Assembly (NCBI RefSeq): GCF_016865485.1
Contig: NZ_AP024452.1
Location: 558,001 to 622,000, forward strand
Direction: 5' to 3'
Source of the DNA: Luteitalea sp. TBR-22
Lineage (GTDB): Bacteria > Acidobacteriota > Vicinamibacteria > Vicinamibacterales > Vicinamibacteraceae
Length of the DNA: 64,000 nucleotides
Shown: positions 15,197 to 24,680 of the stretch, one piece after another
Layout: each line of letters opens with the position of its first letter
Position numbering within the stretch: position 1 is the stretch's first letter
Notes under the pieces: model-generated
What the model was told of the DNA's origin: nothing
Seen by the model: only the letters and a program-made list of their open reading frames with translations
The model's database searches: none
Made by a program: the position numbers and the translations under genes

Positions 15197-15739
15197 TCAG
15201 CCGGGCTGCCCCTTGAGCGCCTCGACGATGGCAGCGCCGTCCCGGTCGAAGAGGACCCGGGCTCCGCGGAAGTGAGCGGCACAGGTGGCCTGGACCTCGG
15301 CCGGCGGCGGTGCGCCGGGCGCTTTGTGGCGTACCACCAGCACGACGCGTCCGCCCGACCGGAGCACCCGCCGAATCTCGGGCAGGACGTCGGCCACCGG
15401 AGCCGAGGCGGCGTCGACGACGACCAGATCGAAGTCGCCTTCGGCAAACGGCCAGGTGGCGGCCTCGACCTCGGCGACCTCCACGAGCACGCCGGCCCGT
15501 TCCGCGGCCAGGTGCAGGGTGTTGGCGTCCTCGGCGGTCGTGGCCAGCGCGATCGCCTTGCCGCTCAGGCCCGTGACCTTCGCGAGGGCGGCGACCAGGC
15601 CCGCGTCGCCGGCGCCGACCGTCAGCAGGCGGTCACCGAGGCGGGCGTCGATCATGCGCGTCAGCAGGTCGTAACGGCCCGGGTCGCCGCGCAGCCAGCG
15701 GACCAGCACGTTCGATGCGAAGACCTCGGCGAGCGACAC
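15197..15739 (-). CDS. Class I SAM-dependent methyltransferase-like protein
   Basis: 180 aa from a GTG codon. The Rossmann core shows a SAM-binding glycine motif as LLTVGAGDAGLVAALAK (about residues 38-54), an acidic residue after strand 2, the strand-4 motif FDLVVVDAAS (about 103-112) and the post-motif LRSGGRVVLVVRH. The protein is short and lacks a recognisable substrate domain, as in ubiE/methyltransferase-11-like proteins. The substrate is unknown. The 155-bp spacer to the tonB-like gene upstream contains nothing recognisable. It may form the end of that region's transcription or be independent. Confidence 0.7.
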   Translation of the reverse strand: MSLAEVFASNVLVRWLRGDPGRYDLLTRMIDARLGDRLLTVGAGDAGLVAALAKVTGLSGKAIALATTAEDANTLHLAAERAGVLVEVAEVEAATWPFAEGDFDLVVVDAASAPVADVLPEIRRVLRSGGRVVLVVRHKAPGAPPPAEVQATCAAHFRGARVLFDRDGAAIVEALKGQPG

Positions 15740-15835
15740 GCCCCCAGCCTACCATCGCGTCGCCGCGGCGCTGCGGCCCGTCGGACGGCGAACCGACGCG
15801 CGCACGGCGCGGGTGGTGTGCAGTAGAGTGACGCC

Positions 15836-16366
15836 ATGCGCGCATCGAAGCTGCAGCCGGCGCTGGTCGGCGGACTCGTCATCGGGGTGCTGTCGGCGCT
15901 TCCCGTCATCTCGATGGGCAACTGCCTGTGCTGCGCCTGGGTGGTACTCGGCGGCGTGGTGGCCACCTACCTGCTGCAGCAGGCGCAGCCCACGCCGGTC
16001 GACGGCGTGGACGCGGCCATCACTGGCGCCCTGGCCGGCGTGGCGGGCGCCGTCTTCGCCGCGCTGATCGCGATCCCCGTCCACATGATCACGGGGCCGA
16101 TGGGCGCCGACGTGCTGCAGCGCCTCCTCGATCAGGGCGGCAACGACATTCCGCCCGAGATGCGCGGCACCCTGCAGTCGCTGGCGCGCGGTGGCGTCGG
16201 GGGCGTCATCTCGGTGTTGTCGTTCCTGCTCGGCCTGTGCGTCAACGCGATCTTCGCGTCGCTCGGCGGCCTGCTCGGCATGGCCATCTTCAAGCCGTCT
16301 GCGCCGCCCCCGCCGCCGGTGCCGGGCTTTGTCGATCCCGGCCGGCCGCATGCCCCCGAGCAGTGA
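15836..16366 (+). CDS. Integral membrane protein with conserved Cys-rich motif, unknown function
   Basis: 176 aa with four predicted helices (about residues 10-30, 33-50, 60-85 and 115-150). Between helices 1 and 2 lies GNCLCCAW, a cysteine cluster I associate with a family of small membrane proteins in Acidobacteriota and related phyla, though I cannot name it with certainty. The C-terminal 25 residues are Pro-rich. Start ATG at 15836, with GAGTGA eight bases upstream as a ribosome-binding site. Its last 17 bases overlap the start of the PAP2-like gene, so the two are translationally coupled. Confidence 0.75.
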   Translation: MRASKLQPALVGGLVIGVLSALPVISMGNCLCCAWVVLGGVVATYLLQQAQPTPVDGVDAAITGALAGVAGAVFAALIAIPVHMITGPMGADVLQRLLDQGGNDIPPEMRGTLQSLARGGVGGVISVLSFLLGLCVNAIFASLGGLLGMAIFKPSAPPPPPVPGFVDPGRPHAPEQ

Positions 16367-17267
16367 GTACAGGCTGGCGTGGCAACTGGCGGCGGTGCAG
16401 GCCGCCGGTCTGTCGCTGGCGCTGCTGGCCTGCGCACGGCTCGGGCTCCGTGTAGACGCCTCGAGCCTCGCCTGGCCCATCGTCGTGATGGCGGCCGCCC
16501 TGGGTGTGGCGGTCGTGTTCGTGCGTCGACGCCCCGCAGGGCCGCTGGACTGGATGGTGCCCGACGGCCTGATCGCCTTCGCGCTGGTCGTGGCGCTCTG
16601 CCTGACCAGCGTGCCGATGCAGTACGCGGGGGCCGCCCTGGCGCGCCCGGTCATCGATCCGTGGCTGGCTGCCGCGGATCGGGCGCTGGGCGTGCACGTG
16701 CCCGACCTGGCGGCGTGGACCCGGGCGCATCCACGCGTCGCCGCGGCACTGGCGTGGGCGTACGGCTCGTTCGGCCTGCAGATCCTCGTCGCGCCGCCGG
16801 TGCTGGTGCTGCTCGGCCTGCGACGGGCGCTCTGGGAGTATGTCTTCCTGCTGCACGCCTGCCTGCTGGCGACGATCGCCTGCTTCGCGTGGTTCCCGGC
16901 GGCCTGCGCGTTCCAGTGGTACGGCTTCACGTCGACGCTGCCGCAGGGCGACTTCATCGCGCAGTTCGCCGGCTTCCGCAGTGGCGCCCTCACCCTGATC
17001 GACTACCGCGCGGTGACCGGCCTGGTGTCGGCGCCGTCGTTCCACGTCGCCGGCGCGCTGGTGGTCACGTGGGTGGTGCGCGAGCGATGGTGGGTGCTCG
17101 TGCCCATCGCCCTGCTCAACCTGGCGCTCTGTGCGGCGACCGTGCTCTCGGGGGCGCACTACGCGGTCGACGTGCTCCTCTCGATCGCGCTGTTCGGCGT
17201 GTCCGTGGTCGCCTGGCAGGCCTACGGATCTGCTCGCCGTCCAGTCTCGTTTGATGTCCGCGCCTGA
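16350..17267 (+). CDS. PAP2/AUR1-like membrane phosphatase or phosphotransferase
   Basis: 305 aa from an ATG inside the end of the preceding gene, with about eight helices. The C-terminal half has the catalytic signatures of the PAP2 superfamily: SAPSFHVAGAL (phosphatase motif 2, like the PSLHVA of AUR1-type proteins) and SGAHYAVDVL (motif 3, His plus Asp). Motif 1 is weak. Related proteins dephosphorylate lipid phosphates or transfer inositol-phosphate head groups in the membrane. A role in lipid remodelling is plausible; the substrate is unknown. Longer in-frame starts upstream would read through the previous gene in another frame. Confidence 0.8.
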   Translation: MPPSSEYRLAWQLAAVQAAGLSLALLACARLGLRVDASSLAWPIVVMAAALGVAVVFVRRRPAGPLDWMVPDGLIAFALVVALCLTSVPMQYAGAALARPVIDPWLAAADRALGVHVPDLAAWTRAHPRVAAALAWAYGSFGLQILVAPPVLVLLGLRRALWEYVFLLHACLLATIACFAWFPAACAFQWYGFTSTLPQGDFIAQFAGFRSGALTLIDYRAVTGLVSAPSFHVAGALVVTWVVRERWWVLVPIALLNLALCAATVLSGAHYAVDVLLSIALFGVSVVAWQAYGSARRPVSFDVRA

Positions 17268-17410
17268 TTCAATCGTGCCGGGTCGCCTACCGCGTTCGTA
17301 CTATTTGCCCCCTACAGCCGGGTCGCTACGCTGACGCGTCCCTCATCGCGTGGCTCATCGGCGACCCGCGTTTCCGTCGCTCCTGGTGCCCGTGTGTCGG
17401 TCAGCACTCC

Positions 17411-20400
17411 ATGCTCGCCAGGCTCTTCGCGCTCGTCCTCCTGCTGTCCGCCATCCTTGCGCCCGGCCGCGCCTCTGCGCAGCTCACGGACGCCTCGCTG
17501 AAGGGGCACGTCCGCGCCCTCGACGGCCGGCCCGTCGGCGGCGGCACGGTCACGGTCACGCACGCCGCCACCGGGCAGTCGCGCAACACCTCGACGACGC
17601 CCGAGGGGACGTTCCTGCTCGCCGGTCTGACGCCGGGCGACTACGTGCTGCTCGTGGAGGCGCAGGGATTCCAGCCGGTGGGGCAGTCGGACCTTCGCCT
17701 CGCCAGCGGCGCCACCGTCGACGTCACCGTGGATCTGCCCGATGCTGGCGGGCTGGCCGAGCAGGTGGACGTCACCGCCTCGCGCGTCACCATCGCCGCG
17801 TCGCGTGACCCGCGGCTGTCGGAGACCTTCGACCGCAAGGCCGTGCAGGACCTGCCCCTGCCGCAGCGCGACATCTTCCTGCTGCCGTCGTTGAGCGCCG
17901 GCGCGGCGCTCGTACCGGGCGCGGCAAACTCCACCAAGCTCACGAGTTCGCCGGTCGTCACCGTCAACGGCAACCGCTATCGTGGCAACAACTACGTGCT
18001 CGACGGCGCGATGAACACCAACCCGAACAACAGCGGCGAGCCGGCCATCGTGCCCAGCGCCGAGGCGGTCGACGAGGTGTCGGTGCAGACGTCGAACTTC
18101 GCCGCCGAGTTCGGGCGTGGCAACGGGTCGGTCATCAACGTCCAGGTGCGCGCCGGCAACAACACGACCACCGGTCGCCTGTACGAGTACCACCGCAACG
18201 ACGCGCTCAACGCCACCAACTACTTCGCGACGACCAAGCCGCAGCAGGACTTCCACCAGTTCGGCGGCTCGGTGGGCGGGCCGTTGCGGCGCAACCGCAC
18301 CTTCTTCTTCGGCGCCTACGAGGGCACCCGCAACGACATCGAACGTCCCTACAGCTACCAGGTGGAGACGCCCGAACTGCGCGACTACGTCCAGCGTGTG
18401 TCCCCCGGCAGCGTCGCGGCGCGCCTGTTCCGCGAGTTCCCGGCGCCGACGCCGGTGCGCAGCGGCAACGGGTACCTCGACCAGCGCGTGCTCGTCACCC
18501 CCGAGGGCCCCATCCCGGCGATTGCCCGCGCCAACGTCACGATCGCCGACGACGTGCGGTTCGATCAGTACATCGCGCGCATCGACCATGTGGTCAGCTC
18601 GCGCGACAGGCTCGCCATTCGCGTCATCGCCGAGCAGCAGCGCGACGAGGGCGGCACGAGCTCGAACGCCGCGACGCTCGGGCGTGCGCTTCGCGGCAGC
18701 CGCGGCCCCTTCACGGGCTGGTTCGGCAACCTCAACACCGGCTACACCAGCGTCTTCGGCCACGCCGTCAACGACGTGCGCGTCGCCTACCAGCTGACCG
18801 ACGTGGAGCGCGGCGACCCCGACGCGATCGTGCCGACGATCACCGTGACCGGCATGACCGCCCCCTACGGCGACGTGTTCCTCGACGCGAGCCGCCTTGG
18901 GACGCTCGAGATCCGCGACGTGCTGACGCTCGATCGCGGCCGTCACGCCATCCGCATGGGCCTCGAGGTCCGCCGCATCACCAAGGACCTGGCCGTCGGG
19001 CCGGCCCAGGCGGGCACGTTCGCCTTCAACTCGATCGGCGACTTCATCGCGGACCGTCCGTTCCGGCAGACCCTCACCGTCGAGCCGACCACGGGCGAGC
19101 CGACCAACTTTCCCCGCTACTTCACGCAGTACGAGAGCGGCGCGTTCATCCAGGACCAGTGGACCGTCTCCGATCGCCTGAGCATCAGCCTCGGCCTGCG
19201 CCACGACTACTTCGGCACGGTGTCGGAGCGCGAGGGCCGCCTGTCGTCGGTGATCCTCGGCCCCGGCGCGACCTTCGAGGAGCAGCTCCGGACCGCGGCC
19301 ATCGGCCGCGTCGATCGCCTGTACCGGCCCGAGCGGTTCAACGTGTCGCCGCGCCTCGGGATCGCGTGGGATCCGCGCGGCACCGGCCGCACGTCGATCC
19401 GCACCGGTTACTCGCTCGCGTACCAGCCCCACCACGGCCAGTCGATCTCCGGCGCCCGCGCGCTGCCGCCGGACGCCGTGCAGGGCGTCATCCAGCCCTC
19501 CACGGGCATCGGCACGACGATCCTCTACGACATCCCCGTGCCGATGAACCCGGAGTTCGGCCGCGGCCTCAACGCCCAGGGTGGCGTGCAGAGCCGGCCC
19601 GGCGAGCCGCCCATCCGCACGACCGGCTTCGTCGTCAACCCGACGATCAAGACCCAGTACACCCAGAGCTGGTTCCTCAACGGGCAGCAGCGCCTCGGGC
19701 AGCGCTGGCGTGTCGAGCTCGGGTACGTGGGCACGCGCGGCGTGAACCTCGAGCGCATCGACGACGTGAACCGCTTCGCGGGCGACCTGCTCGACGGCCG
19801 CGAGGACCGCATCAACCCGAACTTCAGCGTGCTGTTGTTCGTGACCAACGGCGTGTCGTCCTCGTACCACGCGTTCACGTCGGAGGTCCGGCGCGAGTTC
19901 GCCGGCGGGCTCTCGTTCTCGGCCAACTACCGCTACTCGAAGTGGCTCGACACCTCGTCGGACACCTCGACGGGACAGTTCCAGGACAACTCGGAGCCGG
20001 GCAAGGGGGCACAGGACGTGTCGTGCCTGCGCTGCGAGAAGGCGCCCTCGTTGTTCGACGTGCCGCATCGCGTCGCCGCGACCGTCGTGTGGGCGCCGCA
20101 GGCGTTTGCCGGACGCAGCGGGTTGCTGCCGATGCTGCTGCGCAACTGGCAGGTGTCGAGCATCTTCTCGGCGCAGTCCGGGCGGCCGTTCTCGGTCTGG
20201 AACGGGGCCGCGTTCGCCGCCGGCGGCGACTACAATGCCGACGGCGGCGGCGGCGCGGTCGGCGGCGGCTTCTACGATCGACCCGACGCGCCCGCGGCCG
20301 GCAGCATCGCGACGTCGTTCTCGCAGGACGACTTCCTGGACGGCCTGTTCCCGGCCAGCGCGTTCCCGAAGCCGGCGCCCGGGCGCAACGGCACGCTGGG

Positions 20401-20629
20401 GCGCAACACGTTCCGCGGGCCGCGGTACCTGTCGCTCGATGCCTCGATCATGCGCGGCTTCTCGATGGGCGGTCGTCGCCAGCTGCAGGTGCGCGTCGAC
20501 GTCTTCAACGCCCTGAACACCCTCAACCTGTTCCTCCCGAACGCGGACCTGTCGCTGGCCACGTTCGGCAAGTCCACGCAGGCCTTCGACGCACGCACCA
20601 TGCAGGTGGGCGCGCGTTTCGTCTTCTGA
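17411..20629 (+). CDS. Oar-like TonB-dependent outer-membrane receptor
   Basis: 1072 aa. Signal peptide (LFALVLLLSAILAPGRASAQ), a carboxypeptidase-regulatory-like Ig fold (residues about 25-110, LTPGDYVLLVEAQGFQPV), a plug domain (about 115-250, with NGNRYRGNNYVLDGAMNTN and VDEVSVQTSNFAAEFGRGNG), then a large beta-barrel ending in aromatic residues (VGARFVF). This Oar/CarboxypepD_reg-plus-TonB architecture is greatly expanded in Acidobacteriota and is thought to import oligosaccharides or other large solutes, or to act in surface adhesion. The next gene, for an exported AhpD-like protein, follows after 14 bp and is probably co-transcribed. The 143-bp upstream spacer shows no clear promoter. 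Confidence 0.93.
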   Translation: MLARLFALVLLLSAILAPGRASAQLTDASLKGHVRALDGRPVGGGTVTVTHAATGQSRNTSTTPEGTFLLAGLTPGDYVLLVEAQGFQPVGQSDLRLASGATVDVTVDLPDAGGLAEQVDVTASRVTIAASRDPRLSETFDRKAVQDLPLPQRDIFLLPSLSAGAALVPGAANSTKLTSSPVVTVNGNRYRGNNYVLDGAMNTNPNNSGEPAIVPSAEAVDEVSVQTSNFAAEFGRGNGSVINVQVRAGNNTTTGRLYEYHRNDALNATNYFATTKPQQDFHQFGGSVGGPLRRNRTFFFGAYEGTRNDIERPYSYQVETPELRDYVQRVSPGSVAARLFREFPAPTPVRSGNGYLDQRVLVTPEGPIPAIARANVTIADDVRFDQYIARIDHVVSSRDRLAIRVIAEQQRDEGGTSSNAATLGRALRGSRGPFTGWFGNLNTGYTSVFGHAVNDVRVAYQLTDVERGDPDAIVPTITVTGMTAPYGDVFLDASRLGTLEIRDVLTLDRGRHAIRMGLEVRRITKDLAVGPAQAGTFAFNSIGDFIADRPFRQTLTVEPTTGEPTNFPRYFTQYESGAFIQDQWTVSDRLSISLGLRHDYFGTVSEREGRLSSVILGPGATFEEQLRTAAIGRVDRLYRPERFNVSPRLGIAWDPRGTGRTSIRTGYSLAYQPHHGQSISGARALPPDAVQGVIQPSTGIGTTILYDIPVPMNPEFGRGLNAQGGVQSRPGEPPIRTTGFVVNPTIKTQYTQSWFLNGQQRLGQRWRVELGYVGTRGVNLERIDDVNRFAGDLLDGREDRINPNFSVLLFVTNGVSSSYHAFTSEVRREFAGGLSFSANYRYSKWLDTSSDTSTGQFQDNSEPGKGAQDVSCLRCEKAPSLFDVPHRVAATVVWAPQAFAGRSGLLPMLLRNWQVSSIFSAQSGRPFSVWNGAAFAAGGDYNADGGGGAVGGGFYDRPDAPAAGSIATSFSQDDFLDGLFPASAFPKPAPGRNGTLGRNTFRGPRYLSLDASIMRGFSMGGRRQLQVRVDVFNALNTLNLFLPNADLSLATFGKSTQAFDARTMQVGARFVF

Positions 20630-20643
20630 TCAGGATGGCCACG

Positions 20644-21927
20644 ATGTCGTTCCGACTGCCCGCGCTCGCCCTCGTGGCGGCGCTCCTCACTCCTCACGCC
20701 GCCGGCGCTGCCGACGAGGCGTTGCCGTCGCTGCCGCAACTCGAGAAGGCGGCCCGGGCTCGCGTACAGGCGCAGTCGCGGGTCGATCTGTCGCGGCAGG
20801 TCGCCTGGCCGACCGAGCCCGAGCTGAAGCTCTACGGCCCCGACGTGCCCAACGTCGTCCGGGCGATGGGCGTGGTGCCGGAAGCGGTACGCCCGATGGC
20901 CGACATGGTGCGCGCGGTGCTCTTCGAGGGCAGCGTCGCCACGTCGACCCGCGCCGCCATGGGCCTGCGGGTGGCGCAGATCCTCAGGAGCCCGTACCTG
21001 GCGGCGCACATGGTGCGCGTCATCGCCGCCTCCCCCGAGGAACCGGCCTGGCGCCCCGTCTTCCGCGACGGAAACGGCACATCCCTGTCGGCGCGGCAGC
21101 GGCTGGCCCTGGCGTACGCCGAGTCGCTGACCCGCGACGTGCACGGCGTGACCGACGAGCAGTTCACCAACGTCGGGGCCCACTTCACCGACAGCGAGAT
21201 CGTCGAGCTGACCATCGTGACGGCGTTCTTCAACCACATGGCGCGGCTGGCCGAGGCCGCCCGCCTGCCGGTCGAGCCGTGGGCGTTCGAGCGCCCGTCC
21301 GTGCCGCTGCCCCACGTGGTCGAGGACAAGGGGGCGCCCCGGATCGGCCTGATCTCCGACGCCGAGATGGCGGCCACCGCCGCGGCCGCCGCGGCAGCGA
21401 AGGACCCGGCCGCCCAGAAGGGCGGGCTCGGGCTCGGCATCGCCAACTCCATGCGCGCCATGTTCCGGGCCCCCGGCCTGGCGCTGCCGTGGCGCGCGCT
21501 CGGAACGGCCCTTCGCGAGCACGAGGAGGTGGGCCGCGACGTCAAGCTGCAGGTGTCGCTGGCGGTGTCGACGATGAACGGGTGCCGATACTGCGTGCGT
21601 CACCAGGTGCTGGGGCTGCGGCGCATCGGCGTCGACCCGGCGCGTCTGGTCGCCCTGCAGAAGGACGACACGGCCCTGACCCCGCGCGAGCGCACCGCCG
21701 TGCTCTTCGCCCGCCAGGTGACCGGCGACCCGACCAGGGTCAGCGACGCCGACTGGGCCGCCCTGACCACCGAATTCGGCCCCCGCGGCGCCGTCGAAGT
21801 GCTGCTCCAGACCTGCACGTTCGCCTTCATGAACCGGTTCACGGACAACCTGAAGCTCCCCTCCGAGGACGAGGCGGTCAAGGTGTACCAGGAGACGTAC
21901 GGCACACCGAAAAAGGAAGAAGAGTAG
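20644..21927 (+). CDS. Exported carboxymuconolactone decarboxylase/AhpD-like double-domain protein
   Basis: 427 aa from the ATG at 20644, which has AGGA eight bases upstream; an ATG nine bases earlier is possible. A signal peptide (LALVAALLTPHAAGA) makes export likely, which is unusual for AhpD-like proteins. Two alpha-helical CMD modules follow: residues about 70-220, without redox cysteines, and about 270-400, with Cys314-x2-Cys317 (NGCRYCVRH). In AhpD the His sits three residues after the second Cys; here His320 is one position early and Gln321 takes that place. AhpD-type enzymes are thiol peroxidase partners, but other CMD proteins have unrelated chemistry. It follows the Oar-like receptor by 14 bp. 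Its last residues KKEEE and stop codon lie in the left arm of a heptad inverted repeat. Confidence 0.83.
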   Translation: MSFRLPALALVAALLTPHAAGAADEALPSLPQLEKAARARVQAQSRVDLSRQVAWPTEPELKLYGPDVPNVVRAMGVVPEAVRPMADMVRAVLFEGSVATSTRAAMGLRVAQILRSPYLAAHMVRVIAASPEEPAWRPVFRDGNGTSLSARQRLALAYAESLTRDVHGVTDEQFTNVGAHFTDSEIVELTIVTAFFNHMARLAEAARLPVEPWAFERPSVPLPHVVEDKGAPRIGLISDAEMAATAAAAAAAKDPAAQKGGLGLGIANSMRAMFRAPGLALPWRALGTALREHEEVGRDVKLQVSLAVSTMNGCRYCVRHQVLGLRRIGVDPARLVALQKDDTALTPRERTAVLFARQVTGDPTRVSDADWAALTTEFGPRGAVEVLLQTCTFAFMNRFTDNLKLPSEDEAVKVYQETYGTPKKEEE

Positions 21928-22093
21928 AAGGGCAGAAGAGCAGAAGGCAGAGCGGGAAGGGCGAAGGAACGCCAAGGGGGCAGAAGGTTCGACGGCAGAA
22001 GGCAGGCCTTGCCGGCTTCGCCACTTCGGAAGCCGTCCGGCCTTCCGCCTTCCCGCCCTGCCTTCTTCCTTTTACTCTTCTACTCTTCTTACC
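21914..22093. repeat. Large inverted repeat with purine/pyrimidine heptad arms (GCAGAAG family)
   Basis: The left arm (21914-21966, GGCAGAA/GAGCAGA/AGGCAGA words) and right arm (22041-22093, complementary CCTTCCG/CTTCTTC words) are about 53 bp each. They match as inverted copies with roughly ten differences. The GC-rich middle holds further heptads. The tract fills the spacer between the AhpD-like gene and acs and includes the stop codon of the former. Confidence 0.8.
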
Positions 22094-22119
22094 TTGCTCT
22101 TTTGATATCGTTTCCGCCC

Positions 22120-24084
22120 ATGGCGGAGTCTTCTTCCAACGACATCCAGGCGCTGCTCGACGAGCAACGCACCTTCCCCCCCTCCGAAGCGTTCACCCGG
22201 ACCGCGAACCTGTCCGACCCCGGCGTCTACGCGAAGGCGGCGGCCGACCCCGAGGCCTTCTGGGCCGAGCAGGCCAGGCAGCTCGAGTGGATGACGCCGT
22301 TCTCGACGGTGCTCGAGTGGAATGCGCCGCACGCCAAGTGGTTCGTCGGCGGCAAGCTCAACGCGTCGGTCAACTGCGCCGACCGCCACGTCCGCGGCGG
22401 GAAGCGGAACAAGGCCGCCATCATCTGGGAGGGCGAGCCCGGCGACCGCCGCACGCTCACCTACTACGACCTGCAGCGCGAGGTGAACCTCGCCGCCAAC
22501 GTCCTCAAGTCGCTCGGCGTCAAGCGCGGCGACCGCGTGGCGATGTACATGCCGCTCATCCCCGAGCTGGCCATCGCCATGCTGGCCTGCGCTCGCATCG
22601 GCGCGATTCACACGGTGGTGTTCGGCGGCTTCAGCGCCGAGGCGCTCGCCGACCGCATCAACGACTGCCAGTGCTCGCTGCTCATCACGGCCGATGGCGG
22701 GTATCGCCGCGGCTCGCTGCTGCCGCTCAAGCAGATCGCCGACGAGGCGCTCAAGCACACCCCGTCGATCCGCAACGTCCTCATCGTCAAGCGTGATTCG
22801 TCGGATCGCTTCCCGGTGCACGTCACCGAGGGCCGCGACCACTGGTATCACCGCATCGTGCAGGACGTCGAGAAGTGGTGCGAGCCCGAGGCGATGGACA
22901 GCGAGGACATGCTGTACATCCTCTACACCTCCGGCACCACCGGGAAGCCGAAGGGCATCGTCCACACGACGGGCGGCTACCTGACGGGCACGATGGCAAC
23001 CGCCAGGGCGGTCTTCGACCTCAAGGACGACGACGTCTACTGGTGCACGGCCGACATCGGCTGGGTGACCGGCCACAGCTACGTGGTGTACGGGCCGCTC
23101 GCGGCGGGCGCCACGGTGTTCATGTACGAAGGCGCGCCGGACTGGCCCGAGCGCGATCGCTTCTGGAGCATCATCGAGCGCCACGGCGTCACCATCTTCT
23201 ACACGGCGCCGACCGCAATCCGCGCCTTCATGCGCTGGGGCGAGGACCTGCCCGCCCGGCACGACCTGAGCAGCATCCGCCTGCTCGGGTCGGTGGGCGA
23301 GCCGATCAACCCCGAGGCGTGGATGTGGTACCACGAGCACATCGGCGGCCAGCGCTGCCCGATCGTCGACACGTGGTGGCAGACCGAGACGGGGCAGATC
23401 ATGATCACGCCGTTGCCCGGCCTCACCACGACCAAGCCCGGCTCGGCGACCCACCCGTTCCCGGGGATCAGCATCGAGGTCCGCAACGAGAAGGGCGAGC
23501 CGATCAAGCAGGGCGGCGGCCTCCTCACCATCAGCAAGCCGTGGCCGGCGATGCTGCGCGGCATCTACGGCAACGAGGCGCGCTACGTCTCGGCCTACTG
23601 GAAGAAGTGGCCCGATGGCGCCTACTTCGCCGGCGATGGCGCCCGCGTCGACGCCGACGGCTGCATCTGGCTGCTCGGCCGCGTCGACGACGTGCTGAAC
23701 GTCAGCGGCCACCGGATCGGCACGATGGAGGTCGAGAGCGCGCTGGTCGACCACCCGGCCGTCGCGGAAGCGGCAGTCGTGGGCCGGACCCACGACATCA
23801 AGGGCCAGTCGATCACGGCCTTCGTCACGCTCAAGGACGGCCAGCACAGCTCGTTCACGCTGGTCGAGGCGCTGCGTGAGCACGTGGTCAAGAAGATCGG
23901 CGCGCTTGCCCGGCCCGAGGAGATCCACTTCGCGGCCGACCTGCCCAAGACGCGGTCGGGCAAGATCATGCGTCGCCTGCTGCGCGACATCGCCGAGGGC
24001 AAGGCCATCGGCGACACCACGACGCTGGCCGACCCGAACGTGGTCGCCAAGCTGAAGGCTCAGTACGAGACGCACGAAGACTAG
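22120..24084 (+). CDS. acs: Acetyl-CoA synthetase (AMP-forming)
   Basis: 654 aa, the usual length. Converts acetate, ATP and CoA to acetyl-CoA through acetyl-AMP in the cytoplasm. Adenylation motifs are complete: [11 protein letters not shown] (A3), the acetate pocket region [24 protein letters not shown] (A5), YFAGDGA and [18 protein letters not shown] (A7-A8), and [11 protein letters not shown] containing the catalytic Lys that acetylation controls in enteric Acs. The ATG at 22120 was chosen since upstream in-frame codons run through the inverted repeat. It is monocistronic; both flanks carry heptad repeat tracts. No cognate acetyltransferase or deacetylase gene is adjacent. Confidence 0.96.
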   Translation: MAESSSNDIQALLDEQRTFPPSEAFTRTANLSDPGVYAKAAADPEAFWAEQARQLEWMTPFSTVLEWNAPHAKWFVGGKLNASVNCADRHVRGGKRNKAAIIWEGEPGDRRTLTYYDLQREVNLAANVLKSLGVKRGDRVAMYMPLIPELAIAMLACARIGAIHTVVFGGFSAEALADRINDCQCSLLITADGGYRRGSLLPLKQIADEALKHTPSIRNVLIVKRDSSDRFPVHVTEGRDHWYHRIVQDVEKWCEPEAMDSEDMLYILYTSGTTGKPKGIVHTTGGYLTGTMATARAVFDLKDDDVYWCTADIGWVTGHSYVVYGPLAAGATVFMYEGAPDWPERDRFWSIIERHGVTIFYTAPTAIRAFMRWGEDLPARHDLSSIRLLGSVGEPINPEAWMWYHEHIGGQRCPIVDTWWQTETGQIMITPLPGLTTTKPGSATHPFPGISIEVRNEKGEPIKQGGGLLTISKPWPAMLRGIYGNEARYVSAYWKKWPDGAYFAGDGARVDADGCIWLLGRVDDVLNVSGHRIGTMEVESALVDHPAVAEAAVVGRTHDIKGQSITAFVTLKDGQHSSFTLVEALREHVVKKIGALARPEEIHFAADLPKTRSGKIMRRLLRDIAEGKAIGDTTTLADPNVVAKLKAQYETHED

Positions 24085-24169
24085 GACGGGAGTGGGGAAT
24101 CGGGTAGGGCGCGACACCCGACTCCCGTCTCCCCACTCCCGACTCCCGACTCCCGACTCCCGACTCCCG
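24085..24169. repeat. Heptanucleotide tract, ACTCCCG family with inverted left arm
   Basis: Seven units in phase at 24121-24169 (ACTCCCG, TCTCCCC, then five ACTCCCG), preceded at 24085-24105 by the complementary words GACGGGAGTGGGGAATCGGG. The tract starts at the first base after the acs stop codon. The same word occurs at 34452, 52537 and 63324. Confidence 0.9.
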
Positions 24170-24190
24170 GATCCTGATACAAAGGAGTCC

Positions 24191-24676
24191 GTGCCCGACG
24201 ACGCGCTCCTGCCCTTTATCGACGCCTACAGCGTCGACATCGAGGCCCCGGCCCGCGACGTGTGGGACGCGGTGCTCGCGCTCTCGCCGGGCGCCCACCC
24301 CTCGATCGCGTTGCGTGCGTTCGCGTGGGCCTGGGCGGCCGATCCGGCTGCCAGCAACGGCCTGGGGTCTCATGTCCTGGGTGCCGAGCGGCCCGGCTTC
24401 GCGGTCTGCGAGGTCGTGCCGCCGGCCACGTACGCCCTGGCCGGGCGGCACCGGTTCGCCCGCTACCAGCTGGTGTTCCGCATCGAGCAACGCGGGCCCG
24501 GCCGCTCTCGTCTCATCGCCGAGACCTTCGCCGTCTTCCCCGGGTGGAAGGGGCGCCTGTACCGGGCCGCTCTGCTGGATGCCAGGCTGCATGCCATGGT
24601 GATGTGGATCATGGTGCGCCTGGTCCGGAGGCGCGCCGAAGCGCTTGCCTGCAAGCGAGACAAGATCGACGCGTGA
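24191..24676 (+). CDS. Small SRPBCC/DUF2867-like protein
   Basis: 161 aa from GTG at 24191, after an AAAGGAG with very short spacing. A longer frame from an ATG at 24092 would begin with residues coded by the heptad repeat ([12 protein letters not shown]) and is unlikely. The N-terminus (SVDIEAPARDVWDAVLAL) matches the opening strand-helix of START/SRPBCC-fold proteins. FAVCEVVPPATYALAGRHRF and YQLVFRIEQ form the following sheet, and the C-terminal helix is basic. The fold binds hydrophobic ligands; no catalytic residues are evident. The next gene starts four bases after its stop, so the two are probably co-translated. Confidence 0.65.
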   Translation: MPDDALLPFIDAYSVDIEAPARDVWDAVLALSPGAHPSIALRAFAWAWAADPAASNGLGSHVLGAERPGFAVCEVVPPATYALAGRHRFARYQLVFRIEQRGPGRSRLIAETFAVFPGWKGRLYRAALLDARLHAMVMWIMVRLVRRRAEALACKRDKIDA

Positions 24677-24680
24677 CCGC

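Noticed and set aside
17312-20068. 918-codon minus-strand frame across the Oar-like receptor
   Set aside because: Antisense shadow; the plus-strand receptor has clear domains.
24101-24120. Third copy of the 65-bp REP-like element
   Set aside because: Only the first eight bases (GTAGGGCG) match; the rest is part of the ACTCCCG inverted tract.
24092-24190. Upstream ATG start for the SRPBCC-like gene
   Set aside because: It would translate the heptad repeat ([12 protein letters not shown]); the GTG at 24191 begins the conserved fold.
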